In this document: piece after piece, positions 43,361 to 54,060 of the stretch
Layout of the letters: each line of letters begins with the position of its first letter
Numbering within the stretch: the first letter of the stretch is position 1
Assembly (NCBI GenBank): GCA_958450325.1
Contig: OY288242.1
Location: 66,665,562-66,729,561, forward strand
Origin: Agrostemma githago
Lineage: Eukaryota; Streptophyta; Magnoliopsida; Caryophyllales; Caryophyllaceae
Direction: 5' to 3'
Length of the DNA stretch: 64,000 bases
Notes under the pieces: generated by a model
Told to the model about the DNA's origin: nothing
Databases searched by the model: none
What the model saw: only the letters and a program-made list of their open reading frames with translations
Position numbers and translations under genes: made by a program

Positions 43361-46224
43361 GGACCATTGAAGAAGAGTATCTTTTCCAACCCTACTTCAC
43401 GGTTAGCATTGACCGGATGTTGCAGAATCTGGGCTATCTGCCGGGGGCTACATCAAGGCCCAATCTCCCCGCAGGGAAAATCCTCGAAGTCCTAGATAAC
43501 GGGAGGACTCAAACTGGTCTGGGTTATACCATAACCCCATAGAATATGGGCCAAATCGGAGCCAGCAAAGTCACCTTTGTCACTCCAGTATTCGAGCCCG
43601 CTCAGACAAGCCTATATCGGCCCAAAACTACACATCCTGGGACCCACTTGGCCCAGGATTGCAACTACATACCAGACGACATCTTCGCTCTCATCCAGTC
43701 CGAAGATGCTAAGAATGCTGAGCCCGCACTGGGGCTATTTTTTGGAGAAGAACTCACGGCCCCAGCACCGAAGGAAGAGCTGGTCAGTCTCATTCTCCGT
43801 AGCCGCACCTTTGATCCATCTAAGCTGATCTCGGATGTCGGGTCCGGGACAGGAAATAGAGCTTGGAGGAAGACTGTCAAATGGACTGACAGTCAAGGAA
43901 GGACTTAAAAGCTGATCACAGGGGAAGGAGAAATGCCAGAATCTGAGTCCGATTCCGAGTCTGAGTCCGAGTCAGAGTCTAAGATTGAGTCTAGTGAGTC
44001 CGGTGCTAGGGTCAGTCCTGTAACTCCCCCTCTCCCTTTAGCTACTCCTGGTGCCTCGGGGTCTGTCTCGGGCATCCTACCTATCCCGCCACTGACTAGT
44101 GATCAGATGGAAGCTCTTTTCGAGCTATTTTCTCAATTCATGATCAATAATAACAACCGTTCTGCTTACGACTTGTCTCATTTTCAAAATTTTCTTACTT
44201 TCAAAAATATTCTGTGCAATGACATTGAGAAACCCGACGAATAGGTATCCTTGCCTCCACATCTGATCGAGCAGCTAGAACAAAGGGAATCCCGCAATCC
44301 GGTAATCGAAGAAACCGAATCCATTAACGTGGGAACAACCTTAGAACCTCAGATGCTTAAGATATGGTTATCCTTAGATCCCGAGGAGAAACAACAATTC
44401 GTAAATCTCCTTCAAGAATTCAAAGACGTCTTCGCATGGTCCTACAAGGACATGCCGGGGATTGATCGCGAAATAGCCGAGCACCATATACCGATCAAGG
44501 AAGAGTTCAAGCCGGTTAAACAAAAACTCCGACGCATGAGGCCCAAATGGTCCCTCAAAGTCAAGGAGGAAGTCGACAAATAATTCAAGGTTGGGTTCAT
44601 ACGAGTCTCCGAGTATCCAGATTGGGTTGCAAACATCGTACCAGTCCCTAAAAAGGATGGTAAGGTACGTGTCTGTGTAGACTTTCGGGATCTTAACAAG
44701 GCAAGCCCGAAAGACGATTTGCCGTTACCACACATTGATATACTGGTGGATAATACAGCTGATCATGCCCTTCTATCATTTATGGACGGGTATACCGGGT
44801 ACAATCAGATAAAAATGGCAGAAGAAGATATGGATAAGACCACCTTCATTACACCTTGGGGTACTTATTGCTATACTGTTATGCCATTTGGTCTCATCAA
44901 TGCTGGGGCCACCAATCAATGAACCGCCACAACTTTATTACATGACATGATGCATAAAGAAGTGGAAGTTTACGTGGACGACATGATTGTCAAATCTAAA
45001 GCCAGGGACGGTCACATCACCGCCCTGAGAAAATTCTTCACCCGATTACGCAAATACGACATGAGGTTAAACCCTCAGAAATGCAGTTTCGGGGTAACAT
45101 CTGGCAAATTACTGGGTCATATCGTTAGCCAACGTGGTATCAAAGTCGATCTAGCCAAAATCAAGGCCATCACCGAGATGCAACCCCCTAAAACCAAAAA
45201 GGAGATAAGAGGGTTTCTCGGAAAATTCCAATACATCAGCAGATTCATTTCAAAGCTAACCATGGTGTGTGAACCGATCTTCAAAAAACTGAAAATAGGG
45301 GAACGGTTACTATGGGACAACAAGCGTCAAGCAGCCTTTGATAGAATCAAAGAAATTTTGTCCTCACCGCCGGTCCTGATGCCACCTCAGCTCGGTTTGC
45401 CTTTGTCACTATACCTAACCACGACAGAGACAGCCATGGGGGCTATGCTAGCTCAAACGGTCAACTTCGAAGAACAGGCTATATACTACATCAGCAAAAA
45501 GTTTTTAGAGTACGAGTGTAAATATACCATGCTCGAAAAGACGTGCTTAGCTTTGGTCTAGGCCACCAAGAAGCTCCGACATTACATGCCCAGTTACGAG
45601 GTAAAAGTACTATCCAGAATGGATCCGATCAAGTACCTTTTCGAGAAGCCCATTCTCAATGGCAGGATATCGAGATGGACCCAAATGTTGGCAGAGTTTG
45701 ATCTGAAGTTCGTACCATTGAAAGCCATCAAAGGCCGAATAGTAGCCGAATTTCTCGCTGACAATCCCATAACCGAAGAAGGACACACCGACACTTGGTC
45801 CTTCCCGGATGAAGACATTTTCCATACCGATGCTGAAACATGGGACTTATATTTTGACGGGGCATCCAATTTCCGAGGATTTGGAGTCGGAATTCTCCTA
45901 ATCTCGTCAAGAGGGGAACATACTCCCGTATCCATCAAATTAGACTTTGACGTTACCAATAACGCCGCTGAGTATGAAGCGTGTATCCATGGGCTACATG
46001 CCGCCGCCGATTTAGGGGTCACAAACCTCCGAGTACACGGCGACTCATCTCTGGTCATTAACCAAGCACTCCAAAAATGGAAAACCCAAAATGCTAATCT
46101 CGTAGCCTACCACGCACGAGTAAGGCATCTCGAGCAACAATTCCAAAAGGTAGAATATATATATACTTACCCCAGGAGGAAAATCAGTTCGCAGATGCAT
46201 TATCAAAATTGGCATCTTTGCTAA
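43341..46224 (+). pseudogene. G1 linker, reverse transcriptase, RNase H and second RNase H, with six stops
   Basis: One frame, -1 to gag-protease, begins GFDFVGTIEEEYL. It passes an acidic Ser/Glu/Asp run at 43,940-43,990, then RT: KKDGKVRVCVDFRDLNKA, FMDGYTGYNQIKM, TVMPFGLINAGAT and YVDD (44,971-44,982). RNase H follows (LYLTTTETAMGAMLAQ, IYYISKKFLEYECKYTMLEK), then a second RNase H of archaeal type: WDLYFDGASNFRGFGVGILL, NNAAEYEACIHGL and HGDSSLVINQ (45,840-46,075). Stops are at 43,543, 43,906, 44,242, 44,581, 44,920 and 45,559. Near 46,160 an extra TA in a TATATATATA run shifts the frame. Two RNase H domains place it in the Tat lineage. Confidence 0.9.
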
Positions 46225-46523
46225 ACATCCCCGATCAAGTGACCAGCATCCCAATCTGTGTCGAAAGACGTTCCAAGCCGGCATATATCCGCGACATTGA
46301 AGATATCGAGATACCTGATCCCGAATCGTGGTATAAGGCTATCCAAGCATACTTGACAACCGGGGAGTATCCACCCGGGGCCGACAATCGAGCAAAAAAG
46401 GCCTTGCGTAGGCTAGCAGCCCAGTTCGTCCGTACCGACGACGGACAACTTTACAAAAAGACACCAAAGGGGGCTCTCCTTTTACGTGTTGATAAGGGTA
46501 AGGCCGAAAAGGTCATGGCCGAG
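46209..46523 (+). pseudogene. G1 segment between second RNase H and integrase, cut by G2
   Basis: After the frameshift the frame reads SLLNIPDQVTSIPICVERRS and continues to KGKAEKVMAE at 46,523, where G2 begins. It resumes in phase at 61,560 (VHDGECGPH). This is the linker before the zinc-binding region of integrase. Confidence 0.88.
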
Positions 46524-48963
46524 TGTGGACATGACATAGGTCCACCCCGACGCGGCCACGCGCGGGTTTGGGGAGGCGAATGAATTTCCATATGAGATGG
46601 ATCGAATTGAATTTTAAATCGAAGTAGGAGTCGCCACCGAATTTTGTGGTTATTCGGAACCATTCGAACTCACTCTATGTCGTAGTGGGCCATATTTAAA
46701 ACATGGCCCATTTCCGATGTCAGAGCTTATCGGGTTCGTCCCTTTGCAGTTCGATACCGATGCCGGCTTGAGCGGTTTATCGTATATTGAATGACTCTCG
46801 TTGCCAATGGTTTCGGACATCCGGAAACCACGGTTCTGAGTAAGGGGTGAGGGTACGTGTTGGGAAGCTCATTGAGAACACCCAACCCCGCCCGCACTTA
46901 GCGGCCTTTACTAAGATATCGTTCGGTTTTGTGTACACGCGTTACTTCGACGATTGAATGATATGCAGAGATTATTTTCCTAAGACATGTGAGGAAAATA
47001 AATGAATGGGTTGCTAAGTCATTTAATGCATGTTAAACTAATAACGTCAATGTTTTTTTAGCATGTGAATTCGTTTTAGTCTAATAAAACGGGGAAATAA
47101 ATAAATTGCTACAAACACGAGAAAACGAGTTAGTAACGATTGAATAATAATATAGCAAATAAACATACGAGATCGAGAAAATAAATATTAACCGAAATCT
47201 GGAAAATATTGTTAAAATGCTGTTTTGTATAAAAAAACGAAGCTCGAAAAATAATAGAAAAGAACGAGAAAGGCGCGCGAAGGCAGCCGGCCGCGCGACT
47301 CGCCCGGGACGCCGGCGGGTCGTGTGGCGGCCTGTTTTCGGAAGCGGGTTTTTGGAAATTTTCGATTAAATCGCGTACGAATATTGCATAATTCGTACTC
47401 GACTTAATATTCTCGATATTCGTTATATTCGATAGTTGACTACGAAATCAATATCAAATATTTGAAATAGTTTTAGAAAAGATATAACTTTTAGAAATCG
47501 TAACGTAGAATAAATAATAATAAACGAACGAGAAGTTAAAAAAAAAAAAAAAAAAAAGGTCTCGGGTTTCAGGCCCGTGCGCGATTCGTCTGGGCATGGC
47601 GCGACTCGCGTGCGGGTCTGCCCGTTTTTATTATTTTTGTCGAAAATCGTTAAATTTTATAAATCGCGTACTAATATAGATTAATTTATACCCGATTTAT
47701 ATTTTCGATATTCGTCGTATTCGATATTCGAATATGAAATCGATATCGAATAGTCGGAAGGATTTTAGAAAAGGTTTTTAAAAAAAAATTGCTTCGAACG
47801 AAAAGTTTAAAAAAGATTTTGAACAAAAAAAGATGTAACGATTTTTACAATCGTTGAAATCTTAATATAATTCTTTTCGATACAATATTCGATTATAGAA
47901 AATCGATATCATATTTTTAAGAATGTTTGATATAGGAAAATAGTTTTTTTTAATAATATTGATATTAGAAAAAGAAAAAGACCGACGAAAGACCCGTAAT
48001 AAGAAAAACGAGAAGAAGAGAAGAGAAGAAGGAGAAGCGGGTTTGATTTACACCCTCAACCTACATGCTTTGTTTTCTCGGGATAAGGCTCGTCGGAAAG
48101 TGGCTTAGACTTGGGAGCGTCGAGATGATGAGGATGAGTTTAGAGTGTCGGTTCGGACGGGTGGTTGGACGTCGGGTTTGGCCGGACGGTGGGGGGTTTC
48201 GTCGGTGTTTCGAGGTTTCTTCGAGAAGGTGTCGGGATTTTCTAGATATCGAGGATGTAGGATGTGTAAACCGTGAGATGAGTCTGTTTTTTGGTGTTAA
48301 TCGTGTGTAAAAACCATGTTCAAATCGTTGTGTTTTGTGTTGGACGAGAGGTCCTATTTATAGGAATCGAGGTAGCCTTGCTTGTGTGACAAGAAATACC
48401 GGTTTGGATAGGAAACACGAGAGTTCGGGAGGAAATCAAAGTCTCGTTTCTTGGTGAAGAAGTCATGAATCTCGGCTGGTGGAGGAGTATTTCGGCTGAC
48501 TTGGGACGCCTAAACCGAGTGTTTGAGCTCGGTTTGTATCTGTTTCGGTTTCTGGATAGAATTCCTACTTGAGATCGAATTCTACCTTTAACAGAATTGT
48601 TTAATGTTTATTGAAGCTGATATTTTGTAGGAATTTGAGTATGAATCAGCCGTGTGAAGTGTCACGGCTGACTCACGTGTCTCGGGAAAATCTTTGACCG
48701 GGTTTTGACTCGGTCGCTAAAAGACGGTTTTACCCCTGGTGTCGGAATCGACCCAAATTAGTCTTATTTGACTCGAAACGACCCACTGGGTCTGGATTTG
48801 AGGTTGGTTTTGTAAGATTTGTACTCCTTAATAAGTCTAAACCAAATGTCCATGATTACAAGCCCATATCCGAGTCCATTAAAGCACGTTTACGTCCAAT
48901 CATCATCGGGTGTTTGGCGGGAACTACTATAGACACCTGGCGGTCAAAATGTGGGTGTCTACA
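46524..48963 (-). repeat. 3' LTR of G2 (2.44 kb)
   Basis: TGTGGACATGACATAGG to GTGGGTGTCTACA. It differs from the 5' LTR mainly by a longer A run near 47,545 and scattered single bases. The minus-strand TATA box is at 48,364-48,353. Confidence 0.95.
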
Positions 48964-48976
48964 GAGCCCCCACTCT
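48964..48976 (-). other. Polypurine tract of G2
   Basis: Minus strand GAGTGGGGGCTC directly precedes the LTR start TGTAGACACC, as needed for plus-strand priming. Confidence 0.75.
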
Positions 48977-49578
48977 GACTGAGGCTTAGACAAGGCAAAA
49001 GTCAGAGTAGCTACCAGGTCAATCAAGGATTAAAACCTGGCAGACTTCCGATCGGGTCGCTTAGGGTCCATTAGACCTGCGTGAAGGGCTCGCCAGCCAT
49101 AGGATAGAAATCATACCTGGGTTGATGCTGAAAATGTCGCGGGAGCTGTCTTGGAAGCTATGGGTATACCTGTTTATAGGTACATCTTGAATTGCGCGGG
49201 AGCTTGCCTTGGAAGCTTTGGACACATCTGTTTACAGATATATCCTGATTCTTCAGTAGAAAATGTCGCCTGAACTTTCCACTGGGGAACTTTTCTTGGA
49301 ATTTCTCGGGAGTGTTGGGTGTACCTGTATGCTAACATAATTTTCATGTAACATTTAGGTGAAACACCGACTCATGCTGGGGAAGAAAAGGTGATTTTTT
49401 CCGAAAATTTTTGAAGAGAAAAATGCTGAATTTTTTTGGAAAGCTTGGAAATAGGGATGCTTGGGATGACTTTGATTCCTAATCGGATTTTGACACGGAT
49501 TTTGGACGCCTCGAGGAAGTAGGGGAAGTGATATAAAGCCTATTCCTGTGATGACTAGGAAAAGAGATATTCTCTATT
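48977..49578. other. Region between G2 3' LTR and the antisense gene
   Basis: About 600 bp without coding match. It contains two similar units of about 75 bp (GCGGGAGCT(G/T), TTGGAAGCT, then an ACCTGTTTATAG-like tail at 49,139-49,250). It is upstream of the antisense gene and likely its promoter region. Confidence 0.5.
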
Positions 49579-49587
49579 ATAAATAGA
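49579..49587 (+). promoter_or_regulatory. TATA box of the antisense gene in G2
   Basis: TATAAATAG lies 102 bases before the ATG at 49,689, on the strand opposite to G2's own genes. Its spacing fits a plant promoter with a leader of about 70 bases. This gene therefore looks able to be transcribed independently of the LTR. Confidence 0.65.
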
Positions 49588-49688
49588 GGGCTTTGGCTTC
49601 TTATTTTTCATATTCTAACCCAAATCTTTTCTTTCATCTTAGAATCCCTTTAGACCTTTTAGGATAAATAAAAGAAACTATTCTTGCA

Positions 49689-51377
49689 ATGGGTATTGAT
49701 CATTTGACTGCGATGCTTCAGGCGTGGGCCCAGGACTTTCGAGACGAGGATAAAGTTCAGCTAACTCAAATGGGAATTGTGGCTTTATTCCCACTTCAGC
49801 GACTTAGGGTAGATTCGCATTTCCTTGATGCTTGCTTATCCTTTTGGGATACTACCTACCATGTTTTTGCATTTTCTCGAGGAGAAATGTGTCCCCTTCC
49901 TGAAGAAATTGCAGCTATAGGCGGTTGGTGCCCTAATGCTCGTCCTGCTATTCCCCCATTTTATCCTGACCCAAGGAGGAGGCTAAGGGATTTTCTAGGC
50001 CTGTCGCATGCTGAGACAGCCCGTATGGTAAAGGGAGATTCAGTTTCCCTATTTGACCTGGCTGACAAATTCATGCACCCAGTTGGTGCAAGAATCACTT
50101 CTACCCATAGGCGTAGAGCTTTTGCCTTTTGTATGCTACATCGGTATGCCTTTGAAGGTCGGACGGATGCTGACTCGTGCTTGGGTGAGATCAGGCTAAT
50201 TAGCATAGTTGACCAAATGGAGACAGGTCACAGCCCGGCTTGGCTGATAACTGGGGAGATTATTATGGGTCTTGATGCTAGGAGACTTGACCCGGATCGA
50301 CCATTGACATGAGGCATCCGTCTTTTGCAGGTATTTAACCGTTTTTTGAAAAATTGCCCGATTTTCCGAATTCTCTCCCGAAATTTTGAATTTTCCGAGA
50401 TTTCCGAAATTTCCAATTTTCGAAAATTTTAATTTTTTTCGAATTTTTTCGAATTTTCTTTTTTTTTGAATTTTCGATTTTTATTTTATTTTTCGAAAGT
50501 TTTTTACTTTTCGAAAATTTTGCAGATCTGGTTATCCGAGTGTCTGTCAATCATAGAGCCCCCGGTGAACATATCCAGATATCGTAGCTGCCAGATTGAT
50601 TCAAGGTCCCGACGAATAAGGTCAAGTCATCATATAAATCGAAAATATTGGGATGAAGAGCTAACATTCCATGGTGGGCCTTTGATTAGATGGAACGTCA
50701 TCTGGTGGTTCCTTTCAAGGCTGACAGGGTTAGCTAGGAGGGACAAGGCTCGTTATCAGGTGATCTTGTCTTTGGACTGGACTGTCCATATCTATCCGGA
50801 CCGTATTCTAAGACAGTTCGGTTCGTTTCAGGAGATCCCTGAGACTGAGGCAATTATTAGCGTTTCGATCCAATTGACGGACGCTATGTGTGACACGTGG
50901 CTACTGCGCTGGTTTACCCGTGTCATGTGGACTATACCTCGCCCTTGTCAAACCACTTGGGTTTCTGAATCATATCGAAGATGGACCTCTGAAGAATCAG
51001 AAGAGACCCGTAAGACCTTGAAGATTGAAGAGGCACTTGACTTGGTCCGTCAAGAATCGGTAAAAGATAATAGACGGTTCTTCGATAAAGAGGAGACTCC
51101 AACTACCTTTGCTGAGCCGGGGTCGGGTTCTAAGTCAAAAACTAAGACTAAGGCTAATGAGACCGGTGCTAGTGACTTGGAGAGAAGACTTGGACCGAGA
51201 CTAGCGGTCCGAGACAGGCTAGGCCCGCGTGATAACGAGGTGACCGGGGAATCAAGTTTGAAGAAACGAGCCCGGGTTAAGGAGGTTCCGTTAGTGATTA
51301 GGGAGCGTTCACCTCCACCTCGACGCCGATGGACCGAAAAGGAGGCTAAAGGCAAAGGAAAGGGAAAAATGCCCTAG
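49689..51377 (+). pseudogene. Antisense two-exon gene in G2, plant-mobile-domain-like protein; one internal stop
   Basis: Exon 1 (49,689-50,330) begins MGIDHLTAMLQAWAQDF and contains FLDACLSFWDTTYHVFAFSR then GEMCPLPEEIAAIGGW. This resembles the plant mobile domain and related domains with an F-x-GEM/EL-P-x-EE core, found both in host proteins and in transposable elements. Exon 2 (50,526-51,377) joins in phase (IWLSECLSIIEPPVNISRYR), has WDEELTFHGGPLIRWNVIWW and ends with a charged, basic tail (KEVPLVIRERSPPPRRRW, KGKGKGKMP). The intron is GT-AG. A TGA at 50,310-50,312 breaks exon 1 near its end, likely a Trp codon changed by G to A. G1 carries the same gene in the same place. Extra opposite-strand ORFs are known in Tat-lineage elements; their function is not established. 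Confidence 0.8.
50331..50525 (+). other. Intron of the antisense gene in G2
   Basis: 195 bp from CAG/GTATTT to TTTTGCAG/ATCTGG, rich in T and in TTTTCGAA words, with both exons in phase 0. The G1 copy has the same acceptor (63,873 on the minus strand), which supports the call. Confidence 0.8.
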
Positions 51378-51743
51378 TTTTTTATTATTTAAGTATTAGT
51401 ATTATTTATTGTGTGCTGGATTTTTTTTTGTAATTTCTCCGAATTTGTCGGATTTTTTTTTTGGACTAAATAAAGAAAGGTTTATTAAAGAACCGTTCCT
51501 GTTTTTTCGATTGCAGTGGTTGTGCCCTTTTGAGGGGTTGCCTACGTATCCATAATAAATGGAATCAAATGAAACGTAGTTCAGACTGGCCTAATTTGCA
51601 ATTTCGAAATACATCAAGACTATTGGTTCAAGATGCTTGTAACAGTAGAATAAGTAATTCTAGCTTTTGACTTGTCTTTAAAAGTTTTGAAAAGAGATGT
51701 TTTTTTTTAATAAACTTTTGCAAATGACACTGAAAAAGGTGGG
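51378..51743 (+). terminator. Convergent 3' region between antisense gene and G2 integrase
   Basis: AATAAA at about 51,467-51,472 follows the antisense stop by 90 bases and can serve as its polyadenylation signal. The next block (51,515-51,585), with GGTTGCCTACGTATCC, is conserved in inverse in G1 (62,770-62,840), although neither gene needs it for coding. Confidence 0.5.
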
Positions 51744-52931
51744 TTAAGGGTAATAGCGCTTCAGCTGGTCCAGGTTAGTTGGGTTGACAAACTCATTCCC
51801 GTCCAGATCCGTTAGCATTACTGCTCCACCTGATAGAATCTTCTTTACCAGATACGGCCTAGCCCAGTTAGGTTTGAATTTTCCCCTTGGGTCCACTGGT
51901 AATAAAGCTCGAACAGATTTGAGGAGCAAATCTCCTTCTTTGATGTTTCTGGGCCTTACCCTTTTGTTGAAAGCCCGCTGGATTCTCTTCTGATAGATTT
52001 GTATATTATTGAGGGCACGAGATCGTCGTTCGTTTAAAAGGACTAGCGAGTCATATCGTGCTAGAACCCAATCAGCTTCGGGTACTTGACTTTCTAGTAG
52101 GATTCTGAGCGATGGTACTTCTAACTCAACAGGTTGGACTGCTTCCATGCCGTATGTAAGGTAATACGGTGTTGCCCCGGTCGCAGTACGAATCGAGGTC
52201 CGATATCCCCAAAGTGCGAATGGTATTTTGTCGGGCCAGTCTCGGTAATTATCAGCCATCTTTTTGAGTATGGTGACAATCGTTTTATTAGCCGCTTCTA
52301 CCGCTCCATTGGTTTGGGGTCGGTAGGGTGAAGATGTATGCCTTTGAATTTTGTACTTGGTCAGCAAGGCTGCTGTTTCGGCTTGAAAATGGGTCCCGTG
52401 GTCACTGATGAACTCGTGAGGGATCCCATACCGGCATATTATCTTATTTTGAATGAACTTGGCAACAGGACTGGCGTTGAGAATACGATAGGACTCAGCT
52501 TCGACCCATTTGGTGAAGTAATCGATAGCCACCAAAATGAAACAGTGTCCTCCGGTTCCCGAGGGGTTTATCTTCCCAATTATATCGATTCCCCATGTTG
52601 AAAATGGCCATGGTGATGTCATGGTGTACAGCAGGGATGGTGGCATATGTTGTACATTGGCAAAAATTTGACAACTATGGCAATGTCTAACATATAGCTG
52701 ACAGTCGGTTTCCATGATATTCCAGTAATATCCGAGCCTCATGATTTTCCGGACTAACATCTGGGCATTCATGTGTGGGCCGCATTCGCCATCATGTACT
52801 TCAGCCATAACTTTTTCAGCGTTGGTTTTATCAACACATCGAAGGAGAGCCCCCTGTGCTGTCTTTTTGTAGAGTTGCCCATCGTCGGTGCGGATGAACT
52901 GGGTTGCCAGTCTTCGCAGGGCCTTTTTGGC
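51744..52931 (-). pseudogene. G2 integrase
   Basis: The frame continues from the second RNase H linker after a TGA at 52,934-52,932. The zinc-binding region reads VHDGECGPHMNAQMLVRKIM, then HCHSCQIF. The catalytic core shows TWGIDIIGKINPSGTGGHCF, FISDHGTHFQ and QTNGAVEAANKTI, with D, D and E present. It ends with a chromatin-facing type tail, RPRNIKEGDLLLKSVRALLP, and NPTNLDQLKRYYP, stop. The integrase body itself (354 residues from 52,808) is uninterrupted. It would insert the DNA copy into the chromosome. Confidence 0.93.
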
Positions 52932-53419
52932 TCAATTGTCAGTCCCGGGTGGATATTCCCCGGTTGCTAGGTATGTCAACACAGCTTGATACCATGGCTC
53001 GGGATCAGGTATCTCGATTTCTTCGATGTCATGGATATATGCTGGCTCGGATCGTCTTTCGACACAGATTGGCATACTGGTCATATGATTGGGAATGTTT
53101 AGCAAAGATTCCAGTTTTGAGAGTGCATCTGCGAATTGATTTTCTTCCCGAGGTAGGTATATATATTCTACCTTCTGGAACTGTTTCTCGAGATCCCTTA
53201 CTCGTGCCTGGTAGGCCACGAGATTAGCATTTCGAGTTTTCCTTTTTTGGAGTGCTTGATTAATGACCAGAGATGAATCACCATGTACTCGGAGGTTTGT
53301 GACCCCTAAGTCAGCGGTGGCTTGTAGCCCGTGGATACATGCTTCATACTCAGCGGCGTTGTTGGTGACGTCGAAGTCTAATTTGATGGATATGGGAGTA
53401 TGTTCCCCTCTTGGCGAGA
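52932..53419 (-). pseudogene. G2 second (archaeal-type) RNase H and linker, frame-broken
   Basis: The minus strand at about 53,480-53,220 encodes DFDVTNNAAEYEACIHGLQ and HGDSSLVINQALQK, matching G1 45,840-46,075. From 53,219 the frame reads MAYQARVRDLEKQFQKVEYI to PPGTDN and a TGA (52,934). Where G1 has an extra TA in a TATATA run, G2 reads straight through YIYLPREEN. A frameshift near 53,500 separates this block from the first RNase H. Confidence 0.8.
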
Positions 53420-53941
53420 TTAGGAGAATCCCGACTCCAAATCCTCAGAAATTGGATGCCCTGTCAAAGTACAAGTCCCACGCTTCGGTGTCAGTGTGGA
53501 AAATGTCTTCATCTGGGAAGGACCAAGTGTCGGTGTGTCCTTCTTCGGTATTGGACTGTCAGCGAGAAATTTGGCTACTATTCGTCCTTTGATGGCTTTC
53601 AATGGTACGAACTTCAGATCAAATTCTGCCAACATTAGGGTCCATCTCGATATCCTGCCATTGAGAATGGGCTTTTCGAAAAGGTACTTAATGGGATCCA
53701 TTCTGGATAATACCTGTACCTCGTAACTGAGCATGTAATGTCGGAGCTTTTTAGTGACCCAGACCAGAGCTAAACACGTCTTTTCGAGCATAGTGTATTT
53801 ACACTCGTACTCTAAAAACTTCTTGCTGATGTAGTATATGGCTCGTTCTTCGGAATTGATCGTTTGAGCTAGCATAGCCCCCATGGTTGTCTCTGTCGTG
53901 GTTAGGTATAGCGACAAAGGCAAACCGAGTTGAGGTGGCAT
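53420..53941 (-). pseudogene. G2 first RNase H
   Basis: The frame has MPPQLGLPLSLYLTTTETTM, then IYYISKKFLEYECKYTMLEK and KIDPI-like MDPIKYLFEKPIL, the Ty3-type RNase H and tether. It leaves the proper frame near 53,545 (IPKKDTPTLGPSQ against ITEEGHTDTWSFP in G1). Confidence 0.85.
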
Positions 53942-54060
53942 TAGGACCGGTGGTGACGCCAGAATTTCTTTGACTCTATCAAAGGCTGCTTGACATTTGT
54001 CGTCCCATAGTAACCGTTCCCCTATCTTCAGTTTTTTGAAGATCGGTTCACATAGCTTGG

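Noticed and set aside
48065..48310. Open frame of about 80 codons inside the G2 LTR, repeated at 60,656-60,901
   Set aside because: It repeats only because the two LTRs are copies. It lies on the strand opposite to LTR transcription, is not open in the G1 or solo LTR, and has no known motif.
46524..48963. Reading 46,524-48,963 as the 3' LTR of G1
   Set aside because: Its orientation is opposite to the G1 5' LTR, and it pairs with 59,120-61,554 through the CCGAG duplication, primer site and polypurine tract, so it belongs to G2.
49689..50312. Host plant-mobile-domain gene in which retroelements inserted
   Set aside because: The same gene sits at the same place inside both G1 and G2, between integrase and 3' LTR, so it belongs to the retroelement family.
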